The notes under the pieces: generated by a model | Databases searched by the model: none | Told to the model about the DNA's origin: nothing | The model's input: the letters and a program-made list of their open reading frames with translations, nothing else | Translations under genes and position numbers: made by a program | Source: Chitinophaga sp. SYP-B3965 | GTDB lineage: Bacteria; Bacteroidota; Bacteroidia; Chitinophagales; Chitinophagaceae | DNA: 64,000 nt | Direction: 5' to 3' | NCBI RefSeq assembly: GCF_009647655.1 | Contig: NZ_WJFD01000002.1 | Coordinates: forward strand, 62,001 to 126,000 | Shown here: piece after piece, positions 35,394 through 44,421 of the stretch | How positions within the stretch are numbered: the first letter of the stretch is position 1 | Layout: every line of letters begins with the position of its first letter

Positions 35394-35956
35394 TAATTTT
35401 TATCCATACAAAGTTTTAGGTTCCTTTTCCCGTTCTGAATATAGCTCTTTACTTTATTCATCTCGTAACCCGTGATATCTGCCACTTCGCGATAGCTCTT
35501 TTCCTGTAAATAGAACAGGTCCACACTCCGCTTTTGCTCTTCGGGTAAGGTTTCCAGGCACTTTTCCATGGCCTGGAGGTTGGACTCCATACTGAATCCG
35601 TTATCAGGATGATAATTTTCGCCCGATTCCATAATTCCATTGTCGTCAATGGACACCACCCTGCCTTTATTGGCCCTTATCTTCATCAGGCAATGATTCC
35701 TGCTTAATACATGCAGCCAGCCTCTGAAATTCTGCACCTCATGCTGTTTCAGTTTTTCGATCAGCTCCTCAAAGATCTGCATCACGGCATCCTTGCTGGC
35801 TTCTTCATCTAAATACTTGAGGCACACACCATATACCAGGTTCATGTAACGCTCATACAATGCCGCCAAATACTCCAGCTGACCGGACTTTTTATATTCC
35901 CCGATCAACCACGCATCGTCTGCGTCCTTCATCATATTTTGCTGCAAGAATGGCAT
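35393..35956 (-). CDS. ECF-type RNA polymerase sigma factor
   Basis: 187-residue sigma-70-family protein with region 2 (LAALYERYMNLVYGVCLKYLDEEASKDAVMQIFEELI, GWLHVLSRNHCLMKIR) and region 4 (LPEEQKRSVDLFYLQEKSYREVADITGYEMNKVKSYIQNGKRNLK). An internal Met pair at residues 8-9 is an alternative start. TACTATTG, one mismatch from TAnnTTTG, lies shortly upstream. Its stop overlaps the anti-sigma-like gene (TAATG), a typical sigma/anti-sigma coupling. Confidence 0.93.
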   Translation of the reverse strand: MPFLQQNMMKDADDAWLIGEYKKSGQLEYLAALYERYMNLVYGVCLKYLDEEASKDAVMQIFEELIEKLKQHEVQNFRGWLHVLSRNHCLMKIRANKGRVVSIDDNGIMESGENYHPDNGFSMESNLQAMEKCLETLPEEQKRSVDLFYLQEKSYREVADITGYEMNKVKSYIQNGKRNLKLCMDKN

Positions 35957-35979
35957 CTACGTTGGCAATAGTACAAAAA

Positions 35980-36003
35980 AAGGCTGTTCTTACGAACAGC
36001 CTT
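35980..36003 (-). terminator. terminator after purH
   Basis: On the minus strand AAGGCTGTTC-GTAA-GAACAGCCTT followed by TTTTTG; perfect 10-bp stem, 24 nt after the purH stop. Confidence 0.85.
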
Positions 36004-36027
36004 CTCTATAATAAATTGAAAATCTGA

Positions 36028-37542
36028 TTAGTGACGGAAGTGACGCATACCGGAGATCACCATCACCATGCCATTTTCTTTGGCGTAGTTGATGGAATCA
36101 TTATCACGGATGGAACCACCGGGTTGAATAACAGCAGTAATACCTTCTTCTTTGGCAATACGTACACAATCATCAAACGGGAAGAAAGCATCTGAAGCCA
36201 TCACTGCACCTTGCAGGCTGAATTCAAACTGATGCGCTTTTTCAATAGCATGACGTAAGGCATCGATGCGGGAAGTTTGTCCGCAGCCTTTACCTACCAG
36301 CTGCTGATCTTTCACCAAAGCAATGGCGTTAGATTTCAGGTGTTTGCAAACGATGTTCGCAAATTCCAGATCTGTACGTTGTGCTGCTGTGGCGGGTTGC
36401 GCGCCGGTATCATTCCATGTGAGGAAGCTGCCTTCGTCGTTATCCTGCACCAGTACGCCATTCAACACATTCTTAAACATCTGTGCAGACTTCGCTGATT
36501 TCTTTTGCAGCAACAGGATGCGATTCTTCTTAGCCTGGAGGATCTCTAATGCAGCAGGCTCAAAACCAGGCGCAATCAGGATCTCAAAGAATATTTCGCT
36601 GATGGATTGAGCTGTTGCAGCGTCCACTACTTTGTTACAAGCTAACACACCACCAAAAGCACTTTCCTTATCTCCTGCCAGTGCAGCTTCCCATGCAGCG
36701 GCCAAAGTAGGCCTGCTGGCAATACCGCAAACATTGGTATGTTTGATCACGGCAAAAGTTGTTTCAGTGAATTCAGCGATCAGCTGAACAGCTGCATCCA
36801 CATCCACGAGGTTATTATAAGACAATTCCTTGCCATGCAGTTTGTCGAAGATCTCGGTAAGATCGCCATAGAAAACACCTTTCTGGTGAGGGTTTTCACC
36901 GTAACGGCATACCTGGCCTTGTGGAACAGACAGCTGGAAGTATTCTTTTTCTGTATTCTGAAGGAAGTAACCGGCAATGGCCACATCATAATGTGCACAT
37001 ACTTCAAAAGCCTTTGCAGCAAAGTGTCTGCGTTGTTCTAAAGAAGTATTGCCTTCACCATCTACGAGTGCTTTTTCCAGATCAGCATACTGATCTTTGG
37101 AAGCAACGATCACTACATCCTTGAAGTTCTTACCTGCAGCGCGGATCAGGGAAACACCTCCAATATCGATCTTCTCAATGATAGCCTGTTCTTCTGTAGT
37201 GCTTTTCACGGTTTCTTCAAACGGATAAAGGTCTACGATCACCAGGTCAATTTCCGGGATCTCGTATTGCTTCAGCTGTTCCAGGTCCTGCGGGTTTTCC
37301 CGGCGAGCCAGGATACCGCCAAATACTTTGGGATGGAGGGTTTTAACACGACCGCCCAGGATAGAAGGATAAGCAGTGAGGTCTTCTACTGCTACACATT
37401 TCACACCCAGTTCTTCAATGAATTTTTGCGTACCGCCGGTAGAGTAAATGGTAACACCCTGCTGGCCCAATGTTTTAACGATATTCTCCAGGTTATCTTT
37501 ATAGAAAACGGAGATCAAAGCTGATTTGATTTGCTTTTGCAT
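36028..37542 (-). CDS. purH: bifunctional AICAR transformylase/IMP cyclohydrolase
   Basis: 504-residue enzyme for the last two steps of IMP synthesis. The N-terminal cyclohydrolase (MGS-like) domain reads KSALISVFYKDNLENIVKTLGQQGVTIYSTGGT and GGRVKTLHPKVFGGILARR; the transformylase domain has RYGENPHQKGVFY, VIKHTNVCGIA, the KDQQLVGKGCGQTSRIDA segment and SDAFFPFDDCV...GGSIRD near the end. Slightly shorter than the 520-530 of many PurH proteins but complete. Starts 12 nt after the comEC stop, so it may be transcribed with comEC. Confidence 0.97.
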   Translation of the reverse strand: MQKQIKSALISVFYKDNLENIVKTLGQQGVTIYSTGGTQKFIEELGVKCVAVEDLTAYPSILGGRVKTLHPKVFGGILARRENPQDLEQLKQYEIPEIDLVIVDLYPFEETVKSTTEEQAIIEKIDIGGVSLIRAAGKNFKDVVIVASKDQYADLEKALVDGEGNTSLEQRRHFAAKAFEVCAHYDVAIAGYFLQNTEKEYFQLSVPQGQVCRYGENPHQKGVFYGDLTEIFDKLHGKELSYNNLVDVDAAVQLIAEFTETTFAVIKHTNVCGIASRPTLAAAWEAALAGDKESAFGGVLACNKVVDAATAQSISEIFFEILIAPGFEPAALEILQAKKNRILLLQKKSAKSAQMFKNVLNGVLVQDNDEGSFLTWNDTGAQPATAAQRTDLEFANIVCKHLKSNAIALVKDQQLVGKGCGQTSRIDALRHAIEKAHQFEFSLQGAVMASDAFFPFDDCVRIAKEEGITAVIQPGGSIRDNDSINYAKENGMVMVISGMRHFRH

Positions 37543-37554
37543 GCAAGAGAATAA

Positions 37555-39429
37555 TTAGAGATTTACAACAAAGGCTCCTTCATCCGGAACCGAAAAGAAG
37601 CGCAAAGGTAGTTTCTTACACGCACTTTTCCACTTCCTGATCAGGAAAGGTGCGTTAGAATCATCAAATATTATTAGCTCGTATATAAAATAATCGTGCA
37701 AACGGCTGATATCGACACGCGGATTATGTGACAACAAAATATAATCTATTTTAATCCTTTTGGCAGGTGGCTTGTTAGGAAGCCTGCCGGTTAATCTTAA
37801 TATCCTTTTTCCTTCAAACTGGATGAGGGTTTCTGTTTTGTGTTCTTTCTTCTGGCGGCCGTAGATGCATGCTACGGTTCCGTTGTAAATAATGATCTTC
37901 TTTTGCATGTTATCATAGGCATGTAAACCCGCAAACAAAACCCCTATGGTTAAAGCTCCCATCCCTCTCTTTAGTAAAAGTGCTATCGTGATTCCGTATA
38001 GGCATATCGTTTGCTGCAGGCTGATCTGGATGTTATTTGTAACGGCGCCGGGGATCTTGTCCAGCCATTGGATCCAGGTGTTCATGCCCATGATGCCCCA
38101 TGTCAGTAATTTGCCCAGCCATAAATTGGGTATGGCTACCAATATGATCTCTCCATATAAAAGTATTGTGGAAAGCGGGACGGCTACAAGGTTTGCGAGT
38201 AAGAAGAAATTAGGGAACTGGTGGAAATAATACAGGCAAACGGGCCAGGTGAAGATCTGTGCCGCTAACGAAACGGCTATCATCTGCCAGAGTTTATCCA
38301 GCCATTTGTGTTTTATCAACCACCAGTCGTATATGGGCTGATAACAGAGCAGAATGCCACCCACTGCCAGGAAGGATAATTGAAAACCAACATCCAGCAG
38401 GAAATAGGGGTGATAACTCAATAACATAAAAGCAGCGGCGGCGAGGGTGTTGTAGATATTGGAATACCGTGCCAGCATAAATTGCCCAATCGCAATAGTG
38501 GTAAACATCACCGCTGAACGTAGTACCGAAGCGGATGCCCCTGTCAGTAATGAAAAAGCCCACAATACAAAGATCACCAGCAATGCTTTGCTTATTTCTG
38601 CCCATCTCTTTTTAGGCAGCCACTTCAACATTTGCAGGAGTGTAATATAGATCAGTCCAAGATGCAGGCCGGAAATAGCAATGATATGTACTACCCCGGT
38701 ATTCGTGTATGCCTGTACGATATCTTTATCCAGTTCCTCCCGGTAGCCGATCAGTAAAGCCTGGGCAATGCCGTATTCCTGTTGCCGGGGGATGTATCTC
38801 CGCAATGTTTTCAAACAATACTCACGGGTGGTGATCAGCCAGTTTTGACTTTTACCGCCTGGCAAGGTTTGCCAGTTTTTCAGGAATACCTGGTGGAAGA
38901 GGTTCTTTCTGCCGCAATATTTTCCGTAATCACCCCTGATCTTTTGAATTTCCCCTTCTATGATGAGCCGGTTACCGTATCGCAGGTTCGATTCCTTTCT
39001 GAAATAGAGCAGGATTTTCCCGGTAACGGGTTGTGCCTGCCCGCTATTCATTATCGCCAATACCCTTGCCTCCGCTTTCCAGGATTTAGCTTTTTTGATG
39101 GGTTGCTCCGTTAGCGATACGATCAGCTGACTGCAGTCCTTCAAATGATGCCCCATCCAATTTGTCTTGTGGCGGATGTCCGATTGGTAGAAAAGCCCTA
39201 TTCCAAATAAGCAGATGGCGGCATGGATACAGACACCCTGCACATGTCTTAACGCGAAATGGGTTGAAAGTTTCAGGAAAGGGGGGATTACCCAACCGGT
39301 TATGCAAATGCTGAAAAGCAAAAAAAGCACTCCGACTGGAACCGTCAGGTACATGCCTATGATAATTCCGGCCGTAAGGGGGATTAGGAGACGCAGGAAG
39401 GGCGTTTTCCTCCAAAGGTTAACAAACAT
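37555..39429 (-). CDS. comEC: ComEC/Rec2-family DNA-uptake channel protein
   Basis: About 624-residue inner-membrane protein. An N-terminal DUF4131-like part with two or three helices is followed by the Competence domain (YGIAQALLIGYREELDKDIVQAYTNTGVVHIIAISGLHLGLIYI, then FSLLTGASASVLRSAVMFT) and about eight further helices. The C-terminal MBL domain of classical ComEC is missing; only about 110 soluble residues follow. Bacteroidota forms of this length are common. I chose the ATG at 39429; a TTG at 39474 adds 15 residues with no obvious signal. Confidence 0.9.
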   Translation of the reverse strand: MFVNLWRKTPFLRLLIPLTAGIIIGMYLTVPVGVLFLLFSICITGWVIPPFLKLSTHFALRHVQGVCIHAAICLFGIGLFYQSDIRHKTNWMGHHLKDCSQLIVSLTEQPIKKAKSWKAEARVLAIMNSGQAQPVTGKILLYFRKESNLRYGNRLIIEGEIQKIRGDYGKYCGRKNLFHQVFLKNWQTLPGGKSQNWLITTREYCLKTLRRYIPRQQEYGIAQALLIGYREELDKDIVQAYTNTGVVHIIAISGLHLGLIYITLLQMLKWLPKKRWAEISKALLVIFVLWAFSLLTGASASVLRSAVMFTTIAIGQFMLARYSNIYNTLAAAAFMLLSYHPYFLLDVGFQLSFLAVGGILLCYQPIYDWWLIKHKWLDKLWQMIAVSLAAQIFTWPVCLYYFHQFPNFFLLANLVAVPLSTILLYGEIILVAIPNLWLGKLLTWGIMGMNTWIQWLDKIPGAVTNNIQISLQQTICLYGITIALLLKRGMGALTIGVLFAGLHAYDNMQKKIIIYNGTVACIYGRQKKEHKTETLIQFEGKRILRLTGRLPNKPPAKRIKIDYILLSHNPRVDISRLHDYFIYELIIFDDSNAPFLIRKWKSACKKLPLRFFSVPDEGAFVVNL

Positions 39430-39502
39430 ACTCCAAACAATGGTTGAATTGAAATTAAGGCATTTTTTACACAAAACAATAAGTGGCTGATAATCAGGTC
39501 AT

Positions 39503-39650
39503 TCCTATAGTGATCTATATACTCAGCTATATCGCTCCTATAGCACTGCTATATCATTCTTATAGCATAGGTATATCGAAACGATATAGGAATGCTATAG
39601 GAGTGTTATAGGAATGGGCTTTCAGTGATATAGGGATATACAACTATAGA
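39503..39650. repeat. phased CTATA/TATAG array upstream of comEC
   Basis: Ten CTATAG, CTATAT or TTATAG-like motifs in about 110 bp, at centres near 39507, 39518, 39530, 39540, 39552, 39563, 39574, 39586, 39598 and 39609, that is every 10-12 bp, followed by three looser ones to 39649. It contains the inverted repeat GGTATATCG-AAA-CGATATAGG (39570-39590). Spacers share ATTCC/CTC words. It lies 74 bp upstream of the comEC ATG. Confidence 0.75.
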
Positions 39651-39680
39651 GCCTGGGTGACCCTTCGCAAAAAGGGAGTA

Positions 39681-39973
39681 GGGAGTTTGCCGCGCAGGAA
39701 AGGGCGGAGTTTTTTCTCTTTTTTAGATAAATAGATGTTTTCTTAAAGAAGCTCCTTTTAAAAAGCAACCTCTCTGCCACTAAAGAAGTTCCTCCTGAAT
39801 AAAAAACCTCTCTCTGCCGCCAGGGCGCAAAAAGAAGCTCTTCCTTAAATAAAAAACACACCCTCTCTGCCGAAAAAGAACACCCTCCTTAATAAAAAAA
39901 ACATCCCTCTCTGCCGCCAAAGAATCCCCTCCCTAAATAAAAAAACCTTTCCCTGCCGCCAGGGCGCAAAAAA
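39681..39973. repeat. degenerate tandem array, partly shared with the 33613 repeat
   Basis: Begins with GGGAGTTTGCCGCGCAG (39681-39697), identical to the core of the 33613 array. From about 39720 come at least five degenerate units of 40-50 bp with the consensus CTCTCTGCCGCC(AGGGCGC)AAAAGAAG then TCCTCCTTAAATAAAAAAC. No long ORF with coding character. Probably non-coding repeats between carB and comEC. Confidence 0.65.
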
Positions 39974-40004
39974 AGAGGCCGGATCAAAAAATGACCCGGC
40001 CTCT
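39974..40004 (-). terminator. terminator after carB
   Basis: On the minus strand AGAGGCCGG-N13-CCGGCCTCT followed by TTTTTTTGCG; 24 nt after the carB stop. Confidence 0.85.
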
Positions 40005-40028
40005 ACCGATAATATATTCCAAAAGCAA

Positions 40029-42845
40029 TTACTTACTCAAGTGCATGCTTCTTTCTTTGTAAAGTGTTCTGAAGTAAGGATCACGCAGATCTTTGATAAA
40101 GCGGATCGCTTCACCTGTAGATTTCATTTCAGGCCCCAGCTCCTTGTTCACACCCGGGAACTTGTTGAAAGAGAACACCGGTTCTTTGATGGCAAAGCCC
40201 TTCAGGTTCTTCTCTATCTTGAAATCTGTGAGTTTGTTAGCACCCAGCATCACTTTGGTAGCAATGTTGAGGTAAGGCACCTGGTACGCTTTTGCAATGA
40301 AAGGCGTAGTACGGGAAGCTCTTGGATTCGCTTCGATCACAAACACCTGCCCGTCTTTAATGGCGAACTGGATATTGATGAGCCCCTTGATATTCAGTGC
40401 GCGGGCAATCTTCTCAGAATAGTACTCCATGGTGGTCACGATCAGCTGGCTGAGGTTGAACGCAGGTAATACCGCGTTACTGTCCCCGCTATGGATACCG
40501 GCTGGTTCAATATGCTCCATCACACCCATTACATGGAAATTCTCTCCGTCAAAGATGGCATCGATCTCTGCCTCCTGGCAACGATCCAGGAAGTGGTCGA
40601 TCAGGATCTTGTTGCCGGGTAAGTGTTTCAGGAGGCTGAGCACGGATTTCTCCAGCTCTTCCTCATTGATAACGATCCGCATCCTTTGTCCGCCCAATAC
40701 ATAAGAAGGACGAACCAGCACAGGATAACCTACTTCTTTTGCCACTTCAATAGCATCATCCGTATTAAAGGCAGTACCATATTTAGGGAAAGGAATACCG
40801 AGTTCTTTCAACCTGTCAGAGAAACGACCGCGGTCTTCTGCGATGTCCATACTGTCAAAGGAAGTACCGATGATCTTGATACCTTTCTCGGTAAGCCTCT
40901 TGGCCAGTTTGAGAGCAGTTTGACCACCCAGCTGAACGATCACACCTTCTGGTTTTTCCAGTTCAACGATCTCCCAGAGGTGTTCCCAATATACAGGTTC
41001 GAAGTAGAGCTTGTTGGCCATGTCAAAGTCCGTGGATACCGTTTCAGGGTTACAGTTCACCATGATGGCTTCGTAACCGCATTCCTGGATGGCTTGCAGA
41101 CCGTGTACACAGCAATAATCGAATTCAATACCCTGGCCGATACGGTTAGGGCCTGAACCGAGTACGATCACTTTCTTCTTGTCGGAAGGGATGCTTTCGT
41201 TCTCTGTATCGAAAGTAGAATAGAAGTAAGGTGTTTTAGCTTCAAACTCTGCGGCGCAGGTATCTACCATTTTGTAGGTACGTGTAATGCCCAGGGCTTT
41301 ACGTTTTTCATATACTTCATCTTCTTCACAGTTTGTAAAGAGGATAGACAATTGTTTGTCTGAGAAGCCCATTTGTTTGGCTTCTTTCAGCAGATCGAAG
41401 GGAACTGATTCCAGATCGTGTTCCAGCAGTTGTTTTTCTACCGTTACGATATCATTGATCTGGTGCAGGAACCAGCGGTCTATCAGGGTATGCTGGTGAA
41501 TGGTCTTTACAGACATTCCTTCCATCAGGGCATCTTTGATACGGAAGATGCGGTCCCAGGTTGGCCTTTTCAGTTTCTCGATGAGCTGCTCGCTCTTCAG
41601 AAGTGATTTACCATAGTAACCCAGGCCCACAGCGTCGTTTTCAAGACTCTGGCAGGCTTTCTGTAATGCTTCGGTGAAAGTGCGGCCGATGGCCATTACT
41701 TCCCCTACAGATTTCATTTGCAGTCCTAACGTATCATCTGCTCCTTTGAACTTATCAAAGTTCCAGCGGGGCATTTTTACGATCACGTAATCCAGTGCTG
41801 GTTCAAAGAAGGCGGAGGTGGTTTTGGTGATCTGGTTTTCCAGTTCATCCAATGTATATCCAATGGCCAGTTTAGCGGCAATTTTGGCGATGGGGTAACC
41901 TGTTGCTTTGGAAGCCAGTGCAGAAGAGCGGCTTACGCGAGGGTTGATCTCGATGGCGATCAGTTCTTCGTTTTCGGGGTTCATGGCAAACTGCACATTA
42001 CATCCTCCGGCGAAGTTACCGAGCTGGCGCATCATCATGATGGCCTTGTTACGCATATCCTGGTAAGCGGTATCGCTTAAGGTCATGGCGGGGGCCACAG
42101 TGATGGAGTCTCCGGTGTGGATACCCATCGGGTCCAGGTTTTCTACGGTACAAATGATCACAACGTTATCATTTTTGTCCCGCAGCAATTCCAGTTCATA
42201 TTCTTTCCAGCCGAGTACTGCTTTTTCTACCAGTACCTCGTGCATGGGAGATGCTTTCAAACCACGGTCCAGCGCTTCATCCAGGTCGTCTTTACCATGA
42301 ACGAATCCGCCACCGGTACCACCTAAGGTAAAAGAGGGGCGAATTACAAGCGGGAAGCCTATTTCCTGTGCAAATTCCTTTCCTTCCAGCAGGGAGTTAG
42401 CGGTACGGGCAGGAGCTACAGGAATTCCGAGTTGGATCATCCACTGGCGGAACTGTTCACGATCTTCCGCTTTATCGATGGCTTTAATATCCACACCGAT
42501 CAGGCGCACGTTGAATTTTTCCCAGATACCCAGCTCATCTACTTCTTTACAGAGGTTCAGTGCAGTTTGTCCACCCATTGTAGGGAGAACGGCATCGATC
42601 TGGTTCTCTTCCAGGATCTGTTCAATACTTTCCACCGTGAGCGGCAACAGGTAAACCCTGTCTGCCATCATCGGATCCGTCATAATAGTAGCCGGATTAG
42701 AGTTGATCAGGATCACTTCAATTCCTTCTTCCCGGATAGAACGGGCTGCCTGGGAGCCGGAATAATCGAATTCACATGCCTGACCAATAATAATTGGACC
42801 GGAGCCGATAATCAGAACAGATTTAATGGAGGTGTCTTTGGGCAT
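40029..42845 (-). CDS. carB: carbamoyl-phosphate synthase large subunit, without allosteric domain
   Basis: 938-residue subunit making carbamoyl phosphate for pyrimidine and arginine synthesis. Two ATP-grasp halves are present (first [16 protein letters not shown]; second [21 protein letters not shown], about residue 570). E. coli CarB is 1073 residues; this protein stops at KYxxRxxMHLSK just after the second ATP-grasp, so the roughly 130-residue MGS-like regulatory domain that binds UMP and ornithine is absent. I saw no frameshift; the stop is followed by a clean terminator. No carA is adjacent. Confidence 0.95.
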   Translation of the reverse strand: MPKDTSIKSVLIIGSGPIIIGQACEFDYSGSQAARSIREEGIEVILINSNPATIMTDPMMADRVYLLPLTVESIEQILEENQIDAVLPTMGGQTALNLCKEVDELGIWEKFNVRLIGVDIKAIDKAEDREQFRQWMIQLGIPVAPARTANSLLEGKEFAQEIGFPLVIRPSFTLGGTGGGFVHGKDDLDEALDRGLKASPMHEVLVEKAVLGWKEYELELLRDKNDNVVIICTVENLDPMGIHTGDSITVAPAMTLSDTAYQDMRNKAIMMMRQLGNFAGGCNVQFAMNPENEELIAIEINPRVSRSSALASKATGYPIAKIAAKLAIGYTLDELENQITKTTSAFFEPALDYVIVKMPRWNFDKFKGADDTLGLQMKSVGEVMAIGRTFTEALQKACQSLENDAVGLGYYGKSLLKSEQLIEKLKRPTWDRIFRIKDALMEGMSVKTIHQHTLIDRWFLHQINDIVTVEKQLLEHDLESVPFDLLKEAKQMGFSDKQLSILFTNCEEDEVYEKRKALGITRTYKMVDTCAAEFEAKTPYFYSTFDTENESIPSDKKKVIVLGSGPNRIGQGIEFDYCCVHGLQAIQECGYEAIMVNCNPETVSTDFDMANKLYFEPVYWEHLWEIVELEKPEGVIVQLGGQTALKLAKRLTEKGIKIIGTSFDSMDIAEDRGRFSDRLKELGIPFPKYGTAFNTDDAIEVAKEVGYPVLVRPSYVLGGQRMRIVINEEELEKSVLSLLKHLPGNKILIDHFLDRCQEAEIDAIFDGENFHVMGVMEHIEPAGIHSGDSNAVLPAFNLSQLIVTTMEYYSEKIARALNIKGLINIQFAIKDGQVFVIEANPRASRTTPFIAKAYQVPYLNIATKVMLGANKLTDFKIEKNLKGFAIKEPVFSFNKFPGVNKELGPEMKSTGEAIRFIKDLRDPYFRTLYKERSMHLSK

Positions 42846-42917
42846 CTTTTTTTATTAGCTATTGATAATGAAAAACCATGCGATTCTTTTAGCCCGCGAG
42901 CGAACAAAAAAATCGTG

Positions 42918-42925
42918 CAAAATTA
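42918..42925 (-). promoter_or_regulatory. -7 box of carB
   Basis: TAATTTTG on the minus strand, exact TAnnTTTG; leader of about 65-70 nt. Confidence 0.4.
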
Positions 42926-42999
42926 CGGGAATAATTGGTTTTTACGGAGATATTATTTGAAATGAATAGCTGAGGTGCCCTATATTTTAATTTTATATA

Positions 43000-43428
43000 C
43001 TATTGTGCTAACATATACACATATACCAATTTCCATTTTCCATCCACTTTCTGGAATTCAAAATCCTCTATGGTGGCCGCATCGTCTGATACCATGGACT
43101 TATCATCATCGTTCAGCAGTTTGCGGGCGCGCAGTAAATTATATTTATTGGCGAATTCCTCTTTTGCCGGTAATTCCAGGTAATCATTAAAGAAATTGGC
43201 GAATTCATCCTTACCGATGGTTTGAACAGCTGTATCGGTGAGGCTTTTCTTTACCACCAGGGGGAAATCGATGAAACCGCTCACACTTTGATAGTCCTTT
43301 TTCACAAGGGCAGTATAGAATTTCTTCCAGAAAGCCTCAAACTCTTTCAGTTCCGGTTCTGAAGTACGCTGGGCTTTACCAACCAGCAGGAGAAGGCACA
43401 TAGCCAGGGATAATAGACTGCTTTTCAT
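43000..43428 (-). CDS. secreted protein, unknown (NTF2/DUF4440-like size)
   Basis: 142 residues. Signal peptide MKSSLLSLAMCLLLLVGKAQ, then a mixed alpha/beta domain: helix ELKEFEAFWKKFYTALVKKDYQSVSGFIDFPL, a KDEFANFFNDYL helix, and a C-terminal strand pair EDFEFQKVDGKWKLVYVYM. The pattern of a long helix followed by strands ending in WKLVYVY resembles NTF2-like folds, but I do not recognise a specific family. Stands alone on the minus strand. Confidence 0.75.
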   Translation of the reverse strand: MKSSLLSLAMCLLLLVGKAQRTSEPELKEFEAFWKKFYTALVKKDYQSVSGFIDFPLVVKKSLTDTAVQTIGKDEFANFFNDYLELPAKEEFANKYNLLRARKLLNDDDKSMVSDDAATIEDFEFQKVDGKWKLVYVYMLAQ

Positions 43429-43504
43429 AGTACAAGGGATAGTGATACAGATATAGAAATGCTAATATATGTAATTATAATTAAAAAAACTGTATTTTTA
43501 TCAT

Positions 43505-43526
43505 AAAGATTGAAGGATCAATCTTT
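43505..43526. repeat. 9-bp inverted repeat
   Basis: AAAGATTGA-AGGA-TCAATCTTT, perfect arms and a 4-nt loop. It could be a hairpin in the leader of the gene that ends at 43000, or part of the orphan plus-strand transcript described below. Confidence 0.5.
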
Positions 43527-43688
43527 TGGAACCTAGCTATAAAAAAGGAAATAATTCCGGATTCGATTGCGCTTTCTCCCGCAGGTCAACTAATTTGCAA
43601 TAAGATTATTATTGGAGTTCATATACACATGCATCCTTTCTATGTTAACAACAAAACCCCTAAAATTCCTGACCTATGTGAACCCGGA

Positions 43689-43725
43689 AGATGCTGTTGC
43701 TTGATTGCAATGGCATCTTTTTTTT
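43689..43725 (+). terminator. orphan plus-strand terminator
   Basis: AAGATGC-TG-TTGC-TTGATT-GCAA-TG-GCATCTT followed by a run of T. The T-run is on the plus strand only, but both flanking genes (ends at 43000 and 43731) are on the minus strand. Confidence 0.75.
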
Positions 43726-43730
43726 GAGGC

Positions 43731-44297
43731 CTACTGCATCTCTTTAAGGCGGGAGATCTCTACGAGCGCTTTATTATAATCTTCCAGCAGTTTATAGTAT
43801 TTGTCTTTCCAGGTTTCTATTTCCATTCCATCGGCCCCGTTTTCTTCTACATGATTACCACCCAGGAATTCCTTGGAGCTGATCTCCAGCACCTGGCAGA
43901 TCTTTTTCAGTTGGTCTGGCGTGAACACAGATTTGTCCAGCAGATTATATAGTGCACGGCGGCTCAGGCCCATCCTGTCCGCCAGTTTTGTTTTATTGAG
44001 GCCCTTTTCTTCTATCAGTTCATCCAGCCGTTGGCCCTGATGAAAGTCTACAGCGGGTTGCGGTTGTGTTCTGCGTGGATGCGTCCAGTTATAAAATTCA
44101 TCCAGACTGATACCTAACATACCACAGAATTCCAGCAGCGTAGCGCGTTTGATAGCTTCCTTCCGAAAATAATAATGAGCGATCTGGTTGGAGAATCCTG
44201 CTAACTCCGCAAAGTCAAGGATCTTCATTCGTTTATCCCGAACGATCTGTTTTAACCGTGCTCCTTCATGAATAATATTTTTCGATACCGTTTCCAC
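43731..44297 (-). CDS. double XRE-type helix-turn-helix regulator with C-terminal coiled coil
   Basis: 188-residue DNA-binding protein with two XRE-like modules: residues about 12-68 (LKQIVRDKRMKILDFAELAGFSNQIAHYYFRKE...) and about 88-145 (LDELIEEKGLNKTKLADRMGLSRRALYNLLD). The last 30 residues (WKDKYYKLLEDYNKALVEISRLKEMQ) look like a short coiled coil, so it is probably a dimer. Divergent from the next gene, with a TTGTCAA/TTGACAA pair between them. Target unknown; autoregulation likely. Confidence 0.88.
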   Translation of the reverse strand: METVSKNIIHEGARLKQIVRDKRMKILDFAELAGFSNQIAHYYFRKEAIKRATLLEFCGMLGISLDEFYNWTHPRRTQPQPAVDFHQGQRLDELIEEKGLNKTKLADRMGLSRRALYNLLDKSVFTPDQLKKICQVLEISSKEFLGGNHVEENGADGMEIETWKDKYYKLLEDYNKALVEISRLKEMQ

Positions 44298-44323
44298 TGT
44301 AATTAAATTTTGTTATTATTGTA

Positions 44324-44387
44324 CTCATTGTCAACGGTTTTGATGACATTCATACTATCAATATAACATTTTAATTGACAAAATGAG
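44324..44387. promoter_or_regulatory. inverted operator-like pair between divergent HTH genes
   Basis: CTCATTGTCAA at 44324-44334 and TTGACAAAATGAG at 44375-44387 form inverted half-sites CTCAT-(TT)-TGTCAA about 50 bp apart; a TGATGACA word lies between. Fits an operator pair for the flanking XRE protein. Confidence 0.4.
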
Positions 44388-44421
44388 AGAAATAACCTTA
44401 AAACAATAAAACCAGTGTCAC

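Larger units (their letters stand above)
39430..40028. other. 599-bp intergenic region between carB and comEC
   Basis: Read in the direction of transcription (minus strand) it holds the carB terminator, the degenerate array (39681-39973), then the CTATA array, then comEC. A 79-codon frame crosses the array at 39622-39861 but has no protein-like pattern and I do not call it a gene. Confidence 0.6.
43429..43730. other. intergenic region, candidate small-RNA locus on the plus strand
   Basis: 302 bp between minus-strand genes. It contains the inverted repeat at 43505-43526 and the plus-strand terminator. A 32-codon plus-strand ORF (43629-43727) runs into the terminator stem, so its cysteine-rich end is probably a by-product of the hairpin. 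A small RNA of about 100-200 nt ending near 43728 is the simplest reading. Confidence 0.45.

Noticed and set aside
39622..39861. 79-codon minus-strand ORF across the degenerate array
   Set aside because: Runs through low-complexity repeats and the CTATA array and lacks protein-like composition.
43629..43727. 32-codon plus-strand ORF with a CCC motif
   Set aside because: Its 3' third is the stem and T-run of a terminator, so the cysteines and phenylalanines follow from the hairpin sequence.
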